In this document: piece after piece, positions 1-11,637 of the stretch
Position numbering within the stretch: position 1 is the stretch's first letter
How the letters are laid out: each line of letters begins with the position of its first letter
Source of the DNA: Tenodera sinensis
Taxonomy: Eukaryota; Arthropoda; Insecta; Mantodea; Mantidae
Assembly: GCA_030765045.1 (NCBI GenBank)
Contig: CM060962.1
Span: 96,378,412 to 96,442,411 of the forward strand
Direction: 5' to 3'
Length of the DNA stretch: 64,000 nucleotides
Program-made: the position numbers and the translations under genes
Notes under the pieces: model-generated
Databases searched by the model: none
What the model saw: the letters and a program-made list of their open reading frames with translations, nothing else
Told to the model about the DNA's origin: nothing

Positions 1-1700
1 GCGGAATTAAGAAACCTTCTTTTTGAAAATCTGTACGAAAACTCCACGTTTCGAACATTTTACTCAAGCGAAAATTTTCAGAAACGGTTACCATAAGCCA
101 GAATTGTAAAAGGAAACAAATTTTTAAATTGTAACCTTAGTGTATACAGAAGTATCTTTCACAACATTAAAACTGAAAAACTTTGCAGTTCTATTTGCTA
201 TTATTTTTGGACATACAAACTAAATGTTCATTTACTCGAGATTTTCAACAAGCTTAGATTCATTGTATCATGTTAACGGTAAATGAACAATTTATTGACC
301 ATAAAAGTTGAATGACATTTTTTAAACTTTGACTGTGTTGCAACTTTGTCATTTATGGCTAGCGCGTCCTTACTGTTCCAAGTCAAGGAGTAAGTGTTCA
401 TGATTAATTTATCTTGGTATCAGCTTCAAATGGAGGGAAAAAATCTGTAAAGGTTGAAGAACATACTAATCCTTTTCCACGATGCAGTGCAATGACCCAA
501 ATCATAAAACATAGACGCACCGCACTTGTAGAATATAGGCTAGCGTGAGTCACGCAAATGCTCTAATATTTACAGCTTCTTCAAAGGTAAGGCAACAGAA
601 TTAAGTGACAATTACCACTTAACCTGCAGGTAGGGATAAACATCGATAAACTGTGAACATCGTGTTCAGCCTAAACAAATATTACTGATGTGCTTTGCTT
701 AGCGACAAGGTGGTCTGCTTAGTTTTCAGATTTCTGGCAGCACTCCTTTCTTAGGACTTTTCCGTTCAATGATGCCCCTTTCACATAAAGATAAGGAGAG
801 TTATACCCACCTCATTACAGGTGCTCCACTGCTTGTTTAGGCAATACACTTTTTGGAACATTTCCGTGAGGATTCCTATAAAATGCAATACGTCCTCCTT
901 GCTATCACCAAGCTCCTGTAGTCCACGAGGGTTTGAAAACCATTCTTGGTGCCGTGCTTAGGCAAGCGAGCGAGAAGGCTCTTACGACATAAATGCTGTC
1001 TACCTGAGAGCAGAAGTCAGCATTTGGCAAAACGCTACTACTTTGGTAATTTTAAGTTATGTGTTTCTTTTAATGTTACTAATCTCGCTCGCTCCAGTCT
1101 CTAATTCAACATCCTTTTACTCTGCGGCCACTTATTTAGCCTACTCGCTGTAATGAGTTTTTTTCCCTAGCTATCCTGTGTGCTCCGACTGCTAATCACC
1201 TTAACCTGTTAATCCCTTCCTGTACAAATTGTATCCTTTATAACATTCAGATCTGCACTCATACACACAATTCTTATGTTACATTGATTTATTTACATAC
1301 TTATTTACTATTAAGTTTTTTCATTCTCTGTTCTTCCTTAATAAGATTTATTCTAACATTATTTCCTATTTTGTCATCTCTTCCTACAGTTATTTCCCCA
1401 ATTGTTTCTTTTATATAATTTCTTAATATTTAATCTGAGGTAAGTGTTCCTTCTAGACTAGCTCCCGTTTAAAACTTCCCTTTTGTTATAAGTACACAGT
1501 TTAAAAGATGTATGCTTTACCTTGAAAACGACATGTGCTGTATTGAAGCAGCAATCACAAAGATTCGTGATGGATTTCTTCACTGCTGAAATCCGCGACT
1601 TATAAAACATGGCGGTCCATGCGGTAGGTGCGTGTATTTCAGCTCCATTCTCTAGTCACACTTGCGTAAGAGCCCTCTGAGGGCAATAATACTCTCCAAA
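1..1700. other. No recognisable feature
   Basis: AT-rich sequence with stops in all frames. T-rich stretches occur around 1250-1440. I see no repeat unit, terminal motif or protein similarity. Confidence 0.6.
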
Positions 1701-1712
1701 CATTCTGCAGAA

Positions 1713-2280
1713 CGAGCGGGATGGCTCAGGCGGTAACTTAGATTTGTCGAGGGTTTTCCCTGGCACTAAGGTGTATGTTCGGAAGGATACTTTTTGCATC
1801 CCCCGCTTCACTTCTTTTTATTTCATTTATTCTATTCTTTCTGTCCTGTCTTCCCAGGTTGTAAGTGTCCAAGGATTAGCCGGCAGGCTCCGGTACGATG
1901 GTGCTTGCACTCTGGAAATACGGTGCTCGGCTGAGGGGATATGTTGAGGTCGGTCGGCCGCCATTCCAGGGGAACTGATAGCTCAGCCGGAACTGGCTAG
2001 TGGTGGGCTCCGTGGTGACCTGGAATACGGTTATGCTGAAGAACTTGCCTGCGCCGGTTAGGGACCCACCGCAGTTGTAGTTCAGCTTGTGATTACTTCT
2101 GGATGTATGCAGGATACTTTCATCACCCTTCCTCTCAGGGTCTGACGTGCTGAAATCCCTATCGTGACGGACAGACAGAAACATTCTGAACTGAGAAACT
2201 CCTTGAATTCCAATGTAGCACTGCTGACTTTTGCCGGATTCACAATGGAGCGACATTGGCGACGCGACATGAGCGATAAG
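1713..2280. other. Unassigned GC-richer block, possibly an old retroelement
   Basis: This block is richer in G and C than its surroundings. It begins with a phrase like a pol III A box (gatggctcaggcggtaa, near 1720), but no B box follows at the usual distance. A 126-codon minus-strand frame (1876-2256) and overlapping frames show no motif I recognise. A degraded SINE or the edge of another dispersed repeat is the likeliest explanation, but the evidence is weak. Confidence 0.25.
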
Positions 2281-3427
2281 ATTTACCGATAGAAATTCAC
2301 CATGAATGGTATAAAAACGTACCGTGCGACGAATATGAAGTGCAATTAATTTTTACTGCGCGGCTTGTCGGAATCCACTGAATTGTTTGTATGCGTTCTG
2401 TTAAGATACTATAAATGAGAAATGCATTCTTTTTAAAGCAGTACTACTAAACTGTATGAATATACTAGCTGAAATAACCGGCGTTGCCCGTGGTTTAACG
2501 CTTTATCCCTACGACTTGTAGACTTAAGTTGCATTGTTCAATAGCTGTGTGTTTCTTTAGAGCAGGCATGGACACGAGAGGAGAGGTAGCGATTGAACGT
2601 GCCTCACTCGCCCCACATTCTCTTACCCAGTGACAAAGGTTCTTTGGGTACTACTAGTGATGTTTTCGTTCCACCTGCGAAGTAGTAATAATTTCTACGC
2701 TGTTAATTATTTTCTTTGTATTATACACGTTTTGCATACAATCATTACAGACACATACTGTGGTTAGGCAAATTACATAATCCTGAACTTTATAACTCCC
2801 TTTATCTTATGCACGTAATATTCTTACGCTGCCTTATGATTAACATACCAAATTGTTTCTCTTTCATAATAAATAAAGCAGCAAGGTTACATTGCTATTT
2901 AGCCTTAAAATAGTTTATAACTATTTGATGAACATAACCAACTTTTTGGTTTTAAACGTAATATCATGTATAAACTTTGAAGCATGAAATACAATACTTT
3001 ATATTAAATAAACTAATAAACTAAACCACTGAGAAGTGGAATTATATCGTCCCTTTTAAATGTTTACAAATACGAGTATTCAAAGTAGGTATTTGATATT
3101 GTAACACTTTATATTTGCAAATTGAAATCAGCATATTAAACTCTCTTCATACTCGCCACTGAATGAGGTGTGTCGGAACCCGAACAGCAGTGCAGGGGAG
3201 GGATGGCAGGTGGAGTGAGGTAAGAACGTGTTCCAGTGGGGTGGCCCAGTTGAGCTGATTTTGTCCATACCTGCTTTAGAGACATTAAAAGAAATATTAA
3301 TACACTTGAGTTAAACTCTTAGGATACTATAAAAACAAAAACGAAAAAAAAAAAAATAAATAAATAAAATAACATGGGGAACACACTATGGAAACGCACC
3401 GCTAGACAATCACAAATACTGCTGAAA
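2281..3427. other. AT-rich, mostly featureless
   Basis: No coding signal. At 2463-2500 there is a short phrase (ccggcgttgcccgtgg, preceded by tatactagctg) that resembles a motif seen in many arthropod dispersed repeats. An A-rich run lies at 3345-3370. Confidence 0.45.
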
Positions 3428-3945
3428 GAAAAGCGAGTAAAGAAAGCCGCGTGAATGCAGTTCAGTCACACAGAAAGTTGTATGAACTGTGTAGAAGAGG
3501 GAATAGAAAAGGAAGTGTGATTGTGCTTCATAAAGGAAAAGCGAGTAGAGAAAACAGTGTGAATGTAATACGTCACATTTCTATTTCAAACATATTGCAA
3601 ATTGTATGAATTGTTTGTAGAAGAGAGCAGAGAAGGACATGTGAATGTGTTACGTAACAATGAGTGGAGAAAACCATGTGAATGTAATACATTGCATTTG
3701 CATTTTAATCGCATAAAAAATTGTATGACTTATATGTTGAAGGGCGAGTAGAGAAGAATATGTGAGTGTATTACGCAAAAGAAGAGAGCGGAGAAAACCG
3801 TATGAATGTAATACGTTGTGTTTCTATTTTAATCATAGATAATTGTATGAATTTTGTGTAGAAGGGCGAGTAGAGGACATGTGTATCTGTTACATGAAAA
3901 GCGGGTAGAGAAAACAGTATGAATGTAGTACGTTGCATAGTAAAC
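3428..3945. repeat. Tandem satellite, ~118-bp unit, 4-5 copies, two-part unit
   Basis: The phrase gagtagagaaaacagtgtga recurs at about 3436, 3543, 3662, 3785 and 3902, spaced 108-123 bp. Each unit carries a second, related phrase (gagtagagaaggacatgtga) about 60 bp away, so the unit seems to be a diverged dimer of a ~60-bp ancestor. Between them sit a T-rich segment (tttctattttaat) and aattgtatgaattttgtgta. Copies differ by point changes and small indels, which suggests an old array. No frame stays open through it. Confidence 0.85.
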
Positions 3946-3965
3946 TGGATAGCATGAAAGAATGC

Positions 3966-4012
3966 ATATACGTGCCGAATTCCACGGTGATGGCCAAGCG
4001 GTTTAGGCACGC
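3966..4012 (+). mobile_element. Possible SINE 5' scrap (A-box-like)
   Basis: The segment ggtgatggccaagcggttta resembles the A-box region of the S2 SINEs at 15.9 and 27.0 kb. No B box or SINE body follows, so this is at most a truncated 5' end. Confidence 0.2.
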
Positions 4013-6112
4013 ATACAAAGATTCTTTTTTATATACGTACAAGACTAAGTTGTGCTAAAGTTGTAATAATTCAGTTCAAATGCGCATCGCCTTGTTGTGA
4101 ACATTAAAGTTTGAGAGGGAATATTGTGTCGCATGTCGCTATATTGTGAACTCCATATTTATAGGGTACAGTCGCTTTTTAAACTCGCCCAGCCAGCTAA
4201 TTGCAGGTTAACTCAGTTTGGGCAGGGTGCTTCTCCCCTGTCCAATTACACCAATTTATCCTCTGGACAGGCTAAAGTTCATCTTACTGTGAATCACAGC
4301 TTTGTAGCTCGGTTATACTTGTTTTTTTCCTTTGCTGTCAATATTAGATTAGGTATATAGACACGAAAGGGAGTTATTTACCCGGCGTTATTTGGGATCC
4401 AATACAAATCTATTTAGATAGGAATATACAGTTATATTCTCGGTCACAACTTGCTTTCGTATTACACACCCATTAAGTAATAAAGGTATTTCACAAAATA
4501 CGTTTTCACTGCGTAAGGGAAGATGTATATTAGTGCTCTGAGTAATGCACTTCATGATTACAATAAATATGCATCCAACTGAAAGGTTGGCGTGCTAATT
4601 GTAACGGGAACTTCTCCCGAAAACCATATACTCGAACATGAACAGTCAGGATTCTCGGAGTGGGAGTTTCGAATACATCTTTGTTCCCTAAGTCGTTGAT
4701 TTTAACGAGGGTGGATGTTTTCAAAACTAGAAGGTCAGAAGTCTGTGGTCCAGAAGGTGAGGTTGGGAGGAAGTGGCAGAGAATTAGGGGACTTCAGCTG
4801 AGTGACTTGGACGAGACAGAGGTGAAAAGATGTGGTAAAAAGACTCCGCGAATGGGTAGTGCGGAAATTCGCAATCTCGGGGATTAGAATTCATCAGGGA
4901 AATGCCGGTTATAAGGGACAAGGAATTACATACGGTCACGGAAATTGTCCTCTGAAAATTCTGGTACATTTTGGGCAGCTGTCACGACAATCACAATAAA
5001 TTAGAAGTGCAGTACAGAAGATACTGTCGTCTTCCTTGTTGGACACATGAAGGTCCTCCGTGACCTTTATTAGTTATTACATTTATTACACGCTGAGATC
5101 GAACCAACCTATTCCCCCACATCCCTACATTGACCGTTAGAACATGTGTGGCTGGCGATAAGCACGATTTGCAGACACGAGCAGTCGAGGAAAGACGACG
5201 ACACCGAGGTCCGGCGCCCGCTGCCGCCGCCACATAATGCACAGTAAAATTATTCGATAGCAGTAGCGTAATGTCAGGAAGACAGGGGTAGATAGTATCT
5301 ACCCTAAAAGTTGATAGTGTTAACTTATTTTGGTTTCTAGACCTTTGTCACATTTAAAAATGATTTGTGTCCTTTATTGTACATAACTTACGTACGACTT
5401 GTGCATAACTAATAGATACAGGTGTAAGAAATCTAAAATACTAAATTTCGTTTCGGCGAGTCCAAGCGTTTTGTAAAAATGTCATGTTTTCGGCAACGTA
5501 AATGGCAACGTTGAGCTATCCTCGCACACGCTAGCGCTGCCTTAGATGTAAACAAAACACTCGCTTTGGACAAATCCACACTATTAAAAACTTTATGCCT
5601 GAAAGGTGTGAATATTACTGAAATAATGTATTCGTTCAAGTAATAATGAACAGGTATTCAGTTTTCCAAAGTTAAGGAAGCGGAAAAATGAAGGAAGCAA
5701 AACGATGTATTTTAGGGTTGAAACAATGTTGACATAAAAGGATACAGATTGTCCCAATAATGCACCTTAAGTTCATTATAATATTATATTATTTTATTAT
5801 AATATATTATAATTGTTAAGATTACTATGATTATTAATTACGAGCAAAAACAATAGTAATTGCTTTTAATATACATATAAAAGTCTTCATTTTCGTAAAA
5901 CATTTGCGTTCTTTCGTAGATTGCCGGGGTGAAATAAAACTAATTTGGTCAAAAACGACCGTTAAAGCTGTCATATCACCCACCGATGCTTATACCTGGG
6001 TCATGAATTTGTCGTCTGCCCTTCATTTTCGCCTAAGTTTTAGTAACGGCAGTCGAGAACTCCCCTAAACTCCACTCCATCCGAATGTGGCCGCCGTTAA
6101 ACGAAGGTGAGA
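4013..6112. other. No recognisable feature
   Basis: Short frames only. A TTATAATAT-rich low-complexity tract lies at about 5769-5820. A GC-rich patch at 5190-5235 has CpG-rich content but no other promoter sign. Confidence 0.5.
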
Positions 6113-6380
6113 GCCAAATTTCTTAGACATTAAACTTTGCCGGACAGTTTAGCATTAAATTAACTATATACATTCGAATCAAGGTAGAAATGCATTACAG
6201 CATTGTTCTCACTATGTTTGCACGACAGTTAATGAAAAATAAACCATTTATATTCATTCACCAAGAAGCTAGATGGCTTCAGGTATTTGACCTGTTACTT
6301 TTTTCCGGCAAAACGGTTCTTTATTGACAATAATTGTGTTGAACATATCTGTTGCACTCAGTAGTAGTACCTTCCACCCG
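6113..6380 (+). mobile_element. Solo right arm of foldback family FB
   Basis: This segment matches the spacer and right arm of the foldback element at 49.3-49.8 kb by eye. Shared landmarks in order are ccaaatttcttagacattaa, aaggtagaaatgcattacag, the segment ttatattcattcaccaagaa, and gttctttattgacaataatt, ending near accttccacccgg. The partner left arm is absent. It is either a half-element left by deletion or an ancestral single-arm form. Confidence 0.75.
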
Positions 6381-8199
6381 GTGTATTGAAATATATATTT
6401 CCCTCTCTTACACAAAGTGTCTCTTTCGGCAACATTTCCTTATGTGTCTATTCTGCTTCTGCAAAAGCAAAGTGACAATAATATGCAGTTGCACTGCTGC
6501 CTTCCGTTTCCTTCTGCAGCCGGCTTCTAGAGTTTCTTTGAGACATTTCGCATACACCTACCCTGGGCCGTACTCTACTACTAATGTGCATACCACTCGC
6601 AGGGCGAAGTGCATAGAATGGAAGTTACCAACACTAAGTGACGCATTCAGAATACATGGATAGCCTGTACTCAATGATGTCAGTTCGAATAAATCCTGCG
6701 AAGCCTGTAAGACTTGAGGGATCCCCAATAAAGGTGCACTATTGCATTGCGCTCAGTTGTGGAGTAGTTAGGAAAAGCAAGTTTTAACTAGACACTGCAT
6801 ACCTCTACGCTGACATGAGCTGGCCTTAACTTCTCTTCTTTGTACAAAATTCTGCAAGTCTTTCCCTTTCATTATACAGGCGTTTGATTAGAAGCACGCG
6901 TCGATCTTCCGATAACCCTGGACAATAACAGCTGCGTTACAATATTATATTTGAATAACGCAGCGTTACACGGGTATGTTTTTCTAACACGAGTAAAAAT
7001 GTAATTCATTTTATTTACGTCCAACTGTATCCTTTACGAAATTATTATACGGTGCTATATAGCTTAATGGTAGATCCTGTAACTTACTACTAAGAACATA
7101 ATTTCATAAAGCCCCATTTTATATTTTCATAATATTCCTAATGCATAAAAATCACCTGATATCCACACAAATGGGTATGCAATATAACTGGATAATGTGT
7201 ATTTCCTTAACCTCACGCCAAATGCCTTCCAAGTTTCGGTAATGTTGCATACCCTGTAGGAACTTTTCAGTGGCAAAACAAGTACAGAAATTCTGTAGTA
7301 ATTAAAGTTAAGTACAATAGATGATATTTTAAAGCCTTATACCCTCTCTTCGGTCCCGTAATTGTTTGATAGCATAGGCTACACTTTTCACATGGTACAT
7401 CAGCTCCCGACATCAATAAACAGCGAAACAGGGCGAAACTGGTCAATTTAAAACTTCACTCCCAAGCTACAAAGGGAGATACTAATAGCCTTTAACCCTT
7501 TAGAAAAAAAAAAAAAAATCTTCTCAGTTGTCTATTAATATCGGCTAAACAATTTAGAATGTTGCGCTGGACAGAATCATTCCCTTTTAAATAATTAGAG
7601 ATACAATGGTATCTCAATTCAATTACAACACAGGGGAAGCGCAACAAAACTTCGTTATATTAGTGTTTGTTAAATCATTTTGGTTTATGTATCGCATACA
7701 CATCCTACCGTTATAAGCATATCCTGTTATATTTTGTTTTGTGCCCAGTAGTGTGTTTAACAAAACATTTTGGAGAGGCATTTTCTCTCGTGTACCTAGT
7801 TACACTGCTGCTCACGAATACCCTCAATGTGCTACATTCTCTTTGCTTCATTGCTTGACCGCGAGAGCTTTCAGATAAATATCAATCTTGCTTATAACTA
7901 ACATACAATACATTCTCAATTTTATAATCTAGGACCTACTGTTTCGATGTGCCTCATAGGTTTAGTTTAGGACTGCAACTTTATCTCTTATTTTAAATAT
8001 CAATTACTTTGGAACCTTGTCACTCAGGTCTCTCCGAAAGGAATCTTTATTTTTCTAATTGATAGTGAACGTTTTATTAACACAGAATGGAATTCAAAGT
8101 TACAATTTTGGTTAACTTACCAGAACATGCCGTATTTAATTATACTAATACACAGTTTCAGAAATCATAAATACGCTAATAAACCTATCACAGATACTT
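6381..8199. other. No recognisable feature
   Basis: AT-rich, with a poly-A run at 7504-7519. A tRNA-D-arm-like phrase at about 7048 is not followed by other tRNA elements. Confidence 0.5.
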
Positions 8200-8851
8200 G
8201 GAAGAGTGAGAGTGAGTGAGCAAGTAAGTGAGCGAGCCAGCAAGTGAGCGAGCGAGTAAGTGAGCGAGCCAGTAAGTGAGCAAGCGAGTAAGTGAGCGAG
8301 TGAGTAAGTAAGCGAGCGAGAATGAGAAAGCGAGTGAGCGAGCGAGTAAATGAGCGAGCCAGTAAGTGAGCAAGCGAGTGAGCAAGCGAGTAAGTGAGCG
8401 AGTGAGTGAGTAAGTAAGTGAGCGAGAGAGCAGGTAAGCGAGCGAGTGAGTAAGTAAATGAGCGAGCGAGTAAGTAAATGAGCGAGCGAGTGAGTAAGTG
8501 AGCGAGCAAGCAAGGGAGCGAGCGAGTAAGGGAGCGAGTGAGTAAGTGAGCGAGTGAGTAAGGGAGCGAGTAAGGGAGCGAATAAGTGAGCGAGCGAGTA
8601 AGTGAGCGAGTGAGTAAGTGAGCGAGTAAGTGAGCGAGCGAGTAAACGAGCGAGTGAGTAAGTGAGCGAGTGAGTAAGTGAGCGAGTGAGTAAGTGAGCG
8701 AGTGAGTAAGTGAGCGAGTGAGTAAGTGAGTAAGTGAGCGAGTGAGTAAGTGAGCGAGTGAGTAAGTGAGCGAGTGAGTAAGTGAGCGAGTGAGTAAGTG
8801 AGCGAGTAAGTGAGCGAGTGAGTGAGTAAGTAAGAGTATGTGTGAGTGAGT
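8200..8851. repeat. Purine tetranucleotide array (GAGT/GAGC/AAGT)n, ~650 bp
   Basis: An imperfect array of four-base units GAGT, GAGC and AAGT. Units alternate in longer patterns, for example a 12-bp gagcgagtgagtaagt-like motif is repeated many times between 8640 and 8820. It directly adjoins a minus-strand LINE 3' end at 8852. Read on the LINE strand the array is (ACTC)n, so it is probably the expanded 3' tail of that LINE. The long Leu/Thr/Ser frames across it are artefacts. Confidence 0.9.
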
Positions 8852-9010
8852 GAGGTTTAAGGGCTGGTCGACAGCTAGGTCATTAGGCCCCAGACTTGGA
8901 AGACAGCATTATGTCATTGGGTGACGTACACGCCCCATCCTCGCATGCAGATGGTCAGTCATAGACATGTCTACCTCGGCCAGTGAAGATTGCCACCAAA
9001 CACGAGGAGT
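8852..9010 (-). mobile_element. LINE 3'-terminal region (same family as 55.7-56.3 kb)
   Basis: The plus-strand segment gaggtttaagggctggtcga and the following ctaggtcattaggcccc match 55,683-55,720 closely. At 55.7-56.3 kb this segment is the end of a minus-strand LINE whose coding C-terminus is recognisable, so this piece is assigned as a LINE 3' untranslated end on the minus strand. A shared tttggtggcaatc-like segment near 8990 has a counterpart at about 55,950. The LINE is severely 5'-truncated; the exact upstream limit is unclear and may extend to about 9150. The family is probably in the I/R1/Loa group, judged from the 56-kb copy. Confidence 0.65.
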
Positions 9011-9441
9011 GGGGTAAGTAAACCTTACGTAGCAGCATTCTGAATGCTGCTGAAGGTCCACGTATAGCAAGTAATCTATTCAAGAGGTAGAAGGAGACGG
9101 TTATGGAAGGAAAGTGAAGGTAGCAGTACAACCACAGCAACAATGGACACACAAGGAAATGTCTATCCCAGAAGGTCTGCTATATGCAAAGGAGTGGAGT
9201 ACTTTTCTTACAATAAGTGTATTATACACAAGTTATTTCTACGAGTACATGGACTAGCTTCCGTACCCAGTGGGTGTAAATACTTTCCTACATCCGGTAA
9301 CGTTGCTTACGTCACTCTACATGCGCAGCTGCCAACTTCAGACTAACAAACACGCCCATCCCAGCTGGACAGATGCCAACATTACGCTCACGTGCGTTCT
9401 TAGGCGTCTGATTAAAGGAATGTTACACTTAGCTTCTTTAT

Positions 9442-9590
9442 GTAAGCGTACGTTAATTAGCCGTTAGTGCTTACACCAAAGCACGCGAGCAAAGCGAGCG
9501 TGCATTCTTGAATGATGCGGAAAAGATGCTTATGATTGAGTATACATCTAGATAACCTTACTTTTTGATTTACGGGAGGCTATGTCAGGT

Positions 9591-9657
<67 letters not shown>

Positions 9658-9765
9658 ACACACACACACACACCCGCGTATACATACACATGTTAGGGTA
9701 TGTGTGCCTAAGCTTACGTTAATTAGCAACCAGTGGTTACACCAAAGCACACTCGCTTCGTTCGC
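9442..9765. repeat. Short duplicated segment flanking (CT)n
   Basis: Two ~55-bp copies of taagcgtacgttaattagc followed by ttacaccaaagcac lie at about 9442-9500 and 9710-9760, in the same orientation, on both sides of the dinucleotide tract. Both copies end in a GC-rich phrase built from gagcgaagcgagc-like text. They could be ends of a small non-autonomous element; no clear target-site duplication was found. Confidence 0.5.
9594..9673. repeat. (CT)n followed by (CA)n microsatellite
   Basis: About 31 perfect CT units (9594-9655) are followed after AGA by about 8 CA units (9658-9673). Confidence 0.98.
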
Positions 9766-11174
9766 GTGCGTTTCTTACCAATGTTGTTAGGTATTCCACT
9801 ACTTGTACAAGCTTAAGTTTCTGATTCCGCCATTTTATTTCATGTAATGCACTGTCACAACACACTGTATCAGCATTTAGATTTATATGAGCGGGAAGCG
9901 AAAACAAAAACTGCACCGAACACTTATCAATTTATCACTAACACAAAATATACACAACATCTTCGCAACTGTTCTCCATCAATCTATGCATTACTTTCAG
10001 CACTTCTCCAAAGGGAAGAAGAAACCCTAAAATCTTGCAAAAAAGTGAATTTTACTCCCTTCCTTAGGTTGGCACTCCCATCCGCACATGCGCAGTATTT
10101 TAAACATGGCACGCTGTAATTTTGCTATAAAAGAAAACCTCTCAAAGGGCTTGCGGAATGCTTACAGAAGTGCAAATAGTAGCATCTCCAGAGGCAATTC
10201 AGGTCCTGTCATTGATATAATTAGCTTTTATTATGCTTAACTTCAGACGTTCGGTTCGGAAGCTTGATCTAAAATACAGCTATATTTAAATGGGACGGAG
10301 GCTTAAAACCAAAATGAGCTAAAACGATGTTTAGGACAGACGCGGTCTACCTTGTCTCCCTGATGCTATGCCATCTTTGACGCCTTCTCTCAATTTCTAT
10401 ACTTCCTATTCCATGGCGTTTTCAACGAAGAGTCAAACCCTTTTCAGAGATGTTATTTCATGACCACATGTTCGGATGCCAGTATGCGGGCTTTTTATAG
10501 TTATCATACAAGTATAAAACTGGAGTTTTATTTTGCGATAGGAATATTTGCAGACTGAGGCTGAAAGCAGATTGTAGCTATCCTACGAGCAGGTTTAAAT
10601 CAGGTAATATGCGTTGTCATATACTACTGTAGACAGTCCTGGATATTAACTTACGGGTATCCAGCTGACATTTATGTGGAAGTAACGGTATATATTCGGA
10701 CATGCTCTAGTCTGTTACTTGACATGATTTCTTACATGCAATCAGAAAATTATGTACCAAGTGCATATAAAGAAGGTTGTGGTAACAATTCCAACATTAT
10801 CCTCTCCGTTGTTTGCCACATAATTTCGACAATTCCATTTCCAAGTTTTTCAAATTATCCGCCATTGCATTAATCAATGCTTCCGCTTAATATGTATACC
10901 TCATTCTATTGAAAGAGACAAGGGTGGTAACAGTGGAGTGTTTTAAAGTGTCATTCCGCCGAATGTTATAATCTGAAACTTTTAATCTGAATAGTTCGTG
11001 TTGAAAGCTCTACTTTTGGTGCCAACGGTCTTAAAATTACTTTTTAGTGTTTTATTCATTTAGGGTTTGGAATTAGAAGTTGTTTTAAATATAGCTTATG
11101 TCCGTCAACGAGACAGAACTTTTCAGCGGTGAAATAATTATAAAAATCATTGATTTCCGAGATTACTCTACAGC
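9766..11174. other. No recognisable feature
   Basis: AT-rich with short frames only. The phrase acatgcgcag near 10,088 also occurs near 9319, perhaps the edge of the duplicated material above. Confidence 0.5.
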
Positions 11175-11637
11175 ACATACATACATACATACATACATAC
11201 ATACATACATACATACATACATACATACATACATACATACATACATACATACATACATACATACATACATACATACATACATACATACATACATACATAC
11301 ATACATACATACATACATACATACATACATACATACATACATACATACATACATACATACATACATACATACATACATACATACATACATACATACATAC
11401 ATACATACATACATACATACATACATACATACATACATACATACATACATACATACATACATACATACATACATACATACATACATACATACATACATAC
11501 ATACATACATACATACATACATACATACATACATACATACATACATACATACATACATACATACATACATACATACATACATACATACATACATACATAC
11601 ATACATACATACATACATACATACATACATACATACA
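11175..11637. repeat. Perfect (ACAT)n microsatellite, 114 units plus 3 bases
   Basis: 463 bp of uninterrupted ACAT (equivalently CATA/TGTA) with no substitution visible. Because 4 is not a multiple of 3, it produces open frames on both strands with Thr-His-Thr-Tyr-Ile or Met-Tyr-Val-Cys repeats; these are not genes. Perfect purity over this length implies recent expansion or a collapsed or idealised assembly. Confidence 0.99.

Noticed and set aside
3428..3945. CRISPR-like regular spacing
   Set aside because: Units repeat along their full length with no unique spacers, and the sequence is eukaryotic; this is an ordinary tandem satellite.
7045..7110. tRNA-like or mitochondrial-tRNA-like phrase (tagcttaatggtaga)
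   Set aside because: Only a D-arm-like piece is present; no T-arm or acceptor pairing follows.
8145..8513. Leu/Thr/Ser/His-rich frames of 65-122 codons
   Set aside because: Translation of the tetranucleotide array in three frames; no non-repeat content supports a protein.
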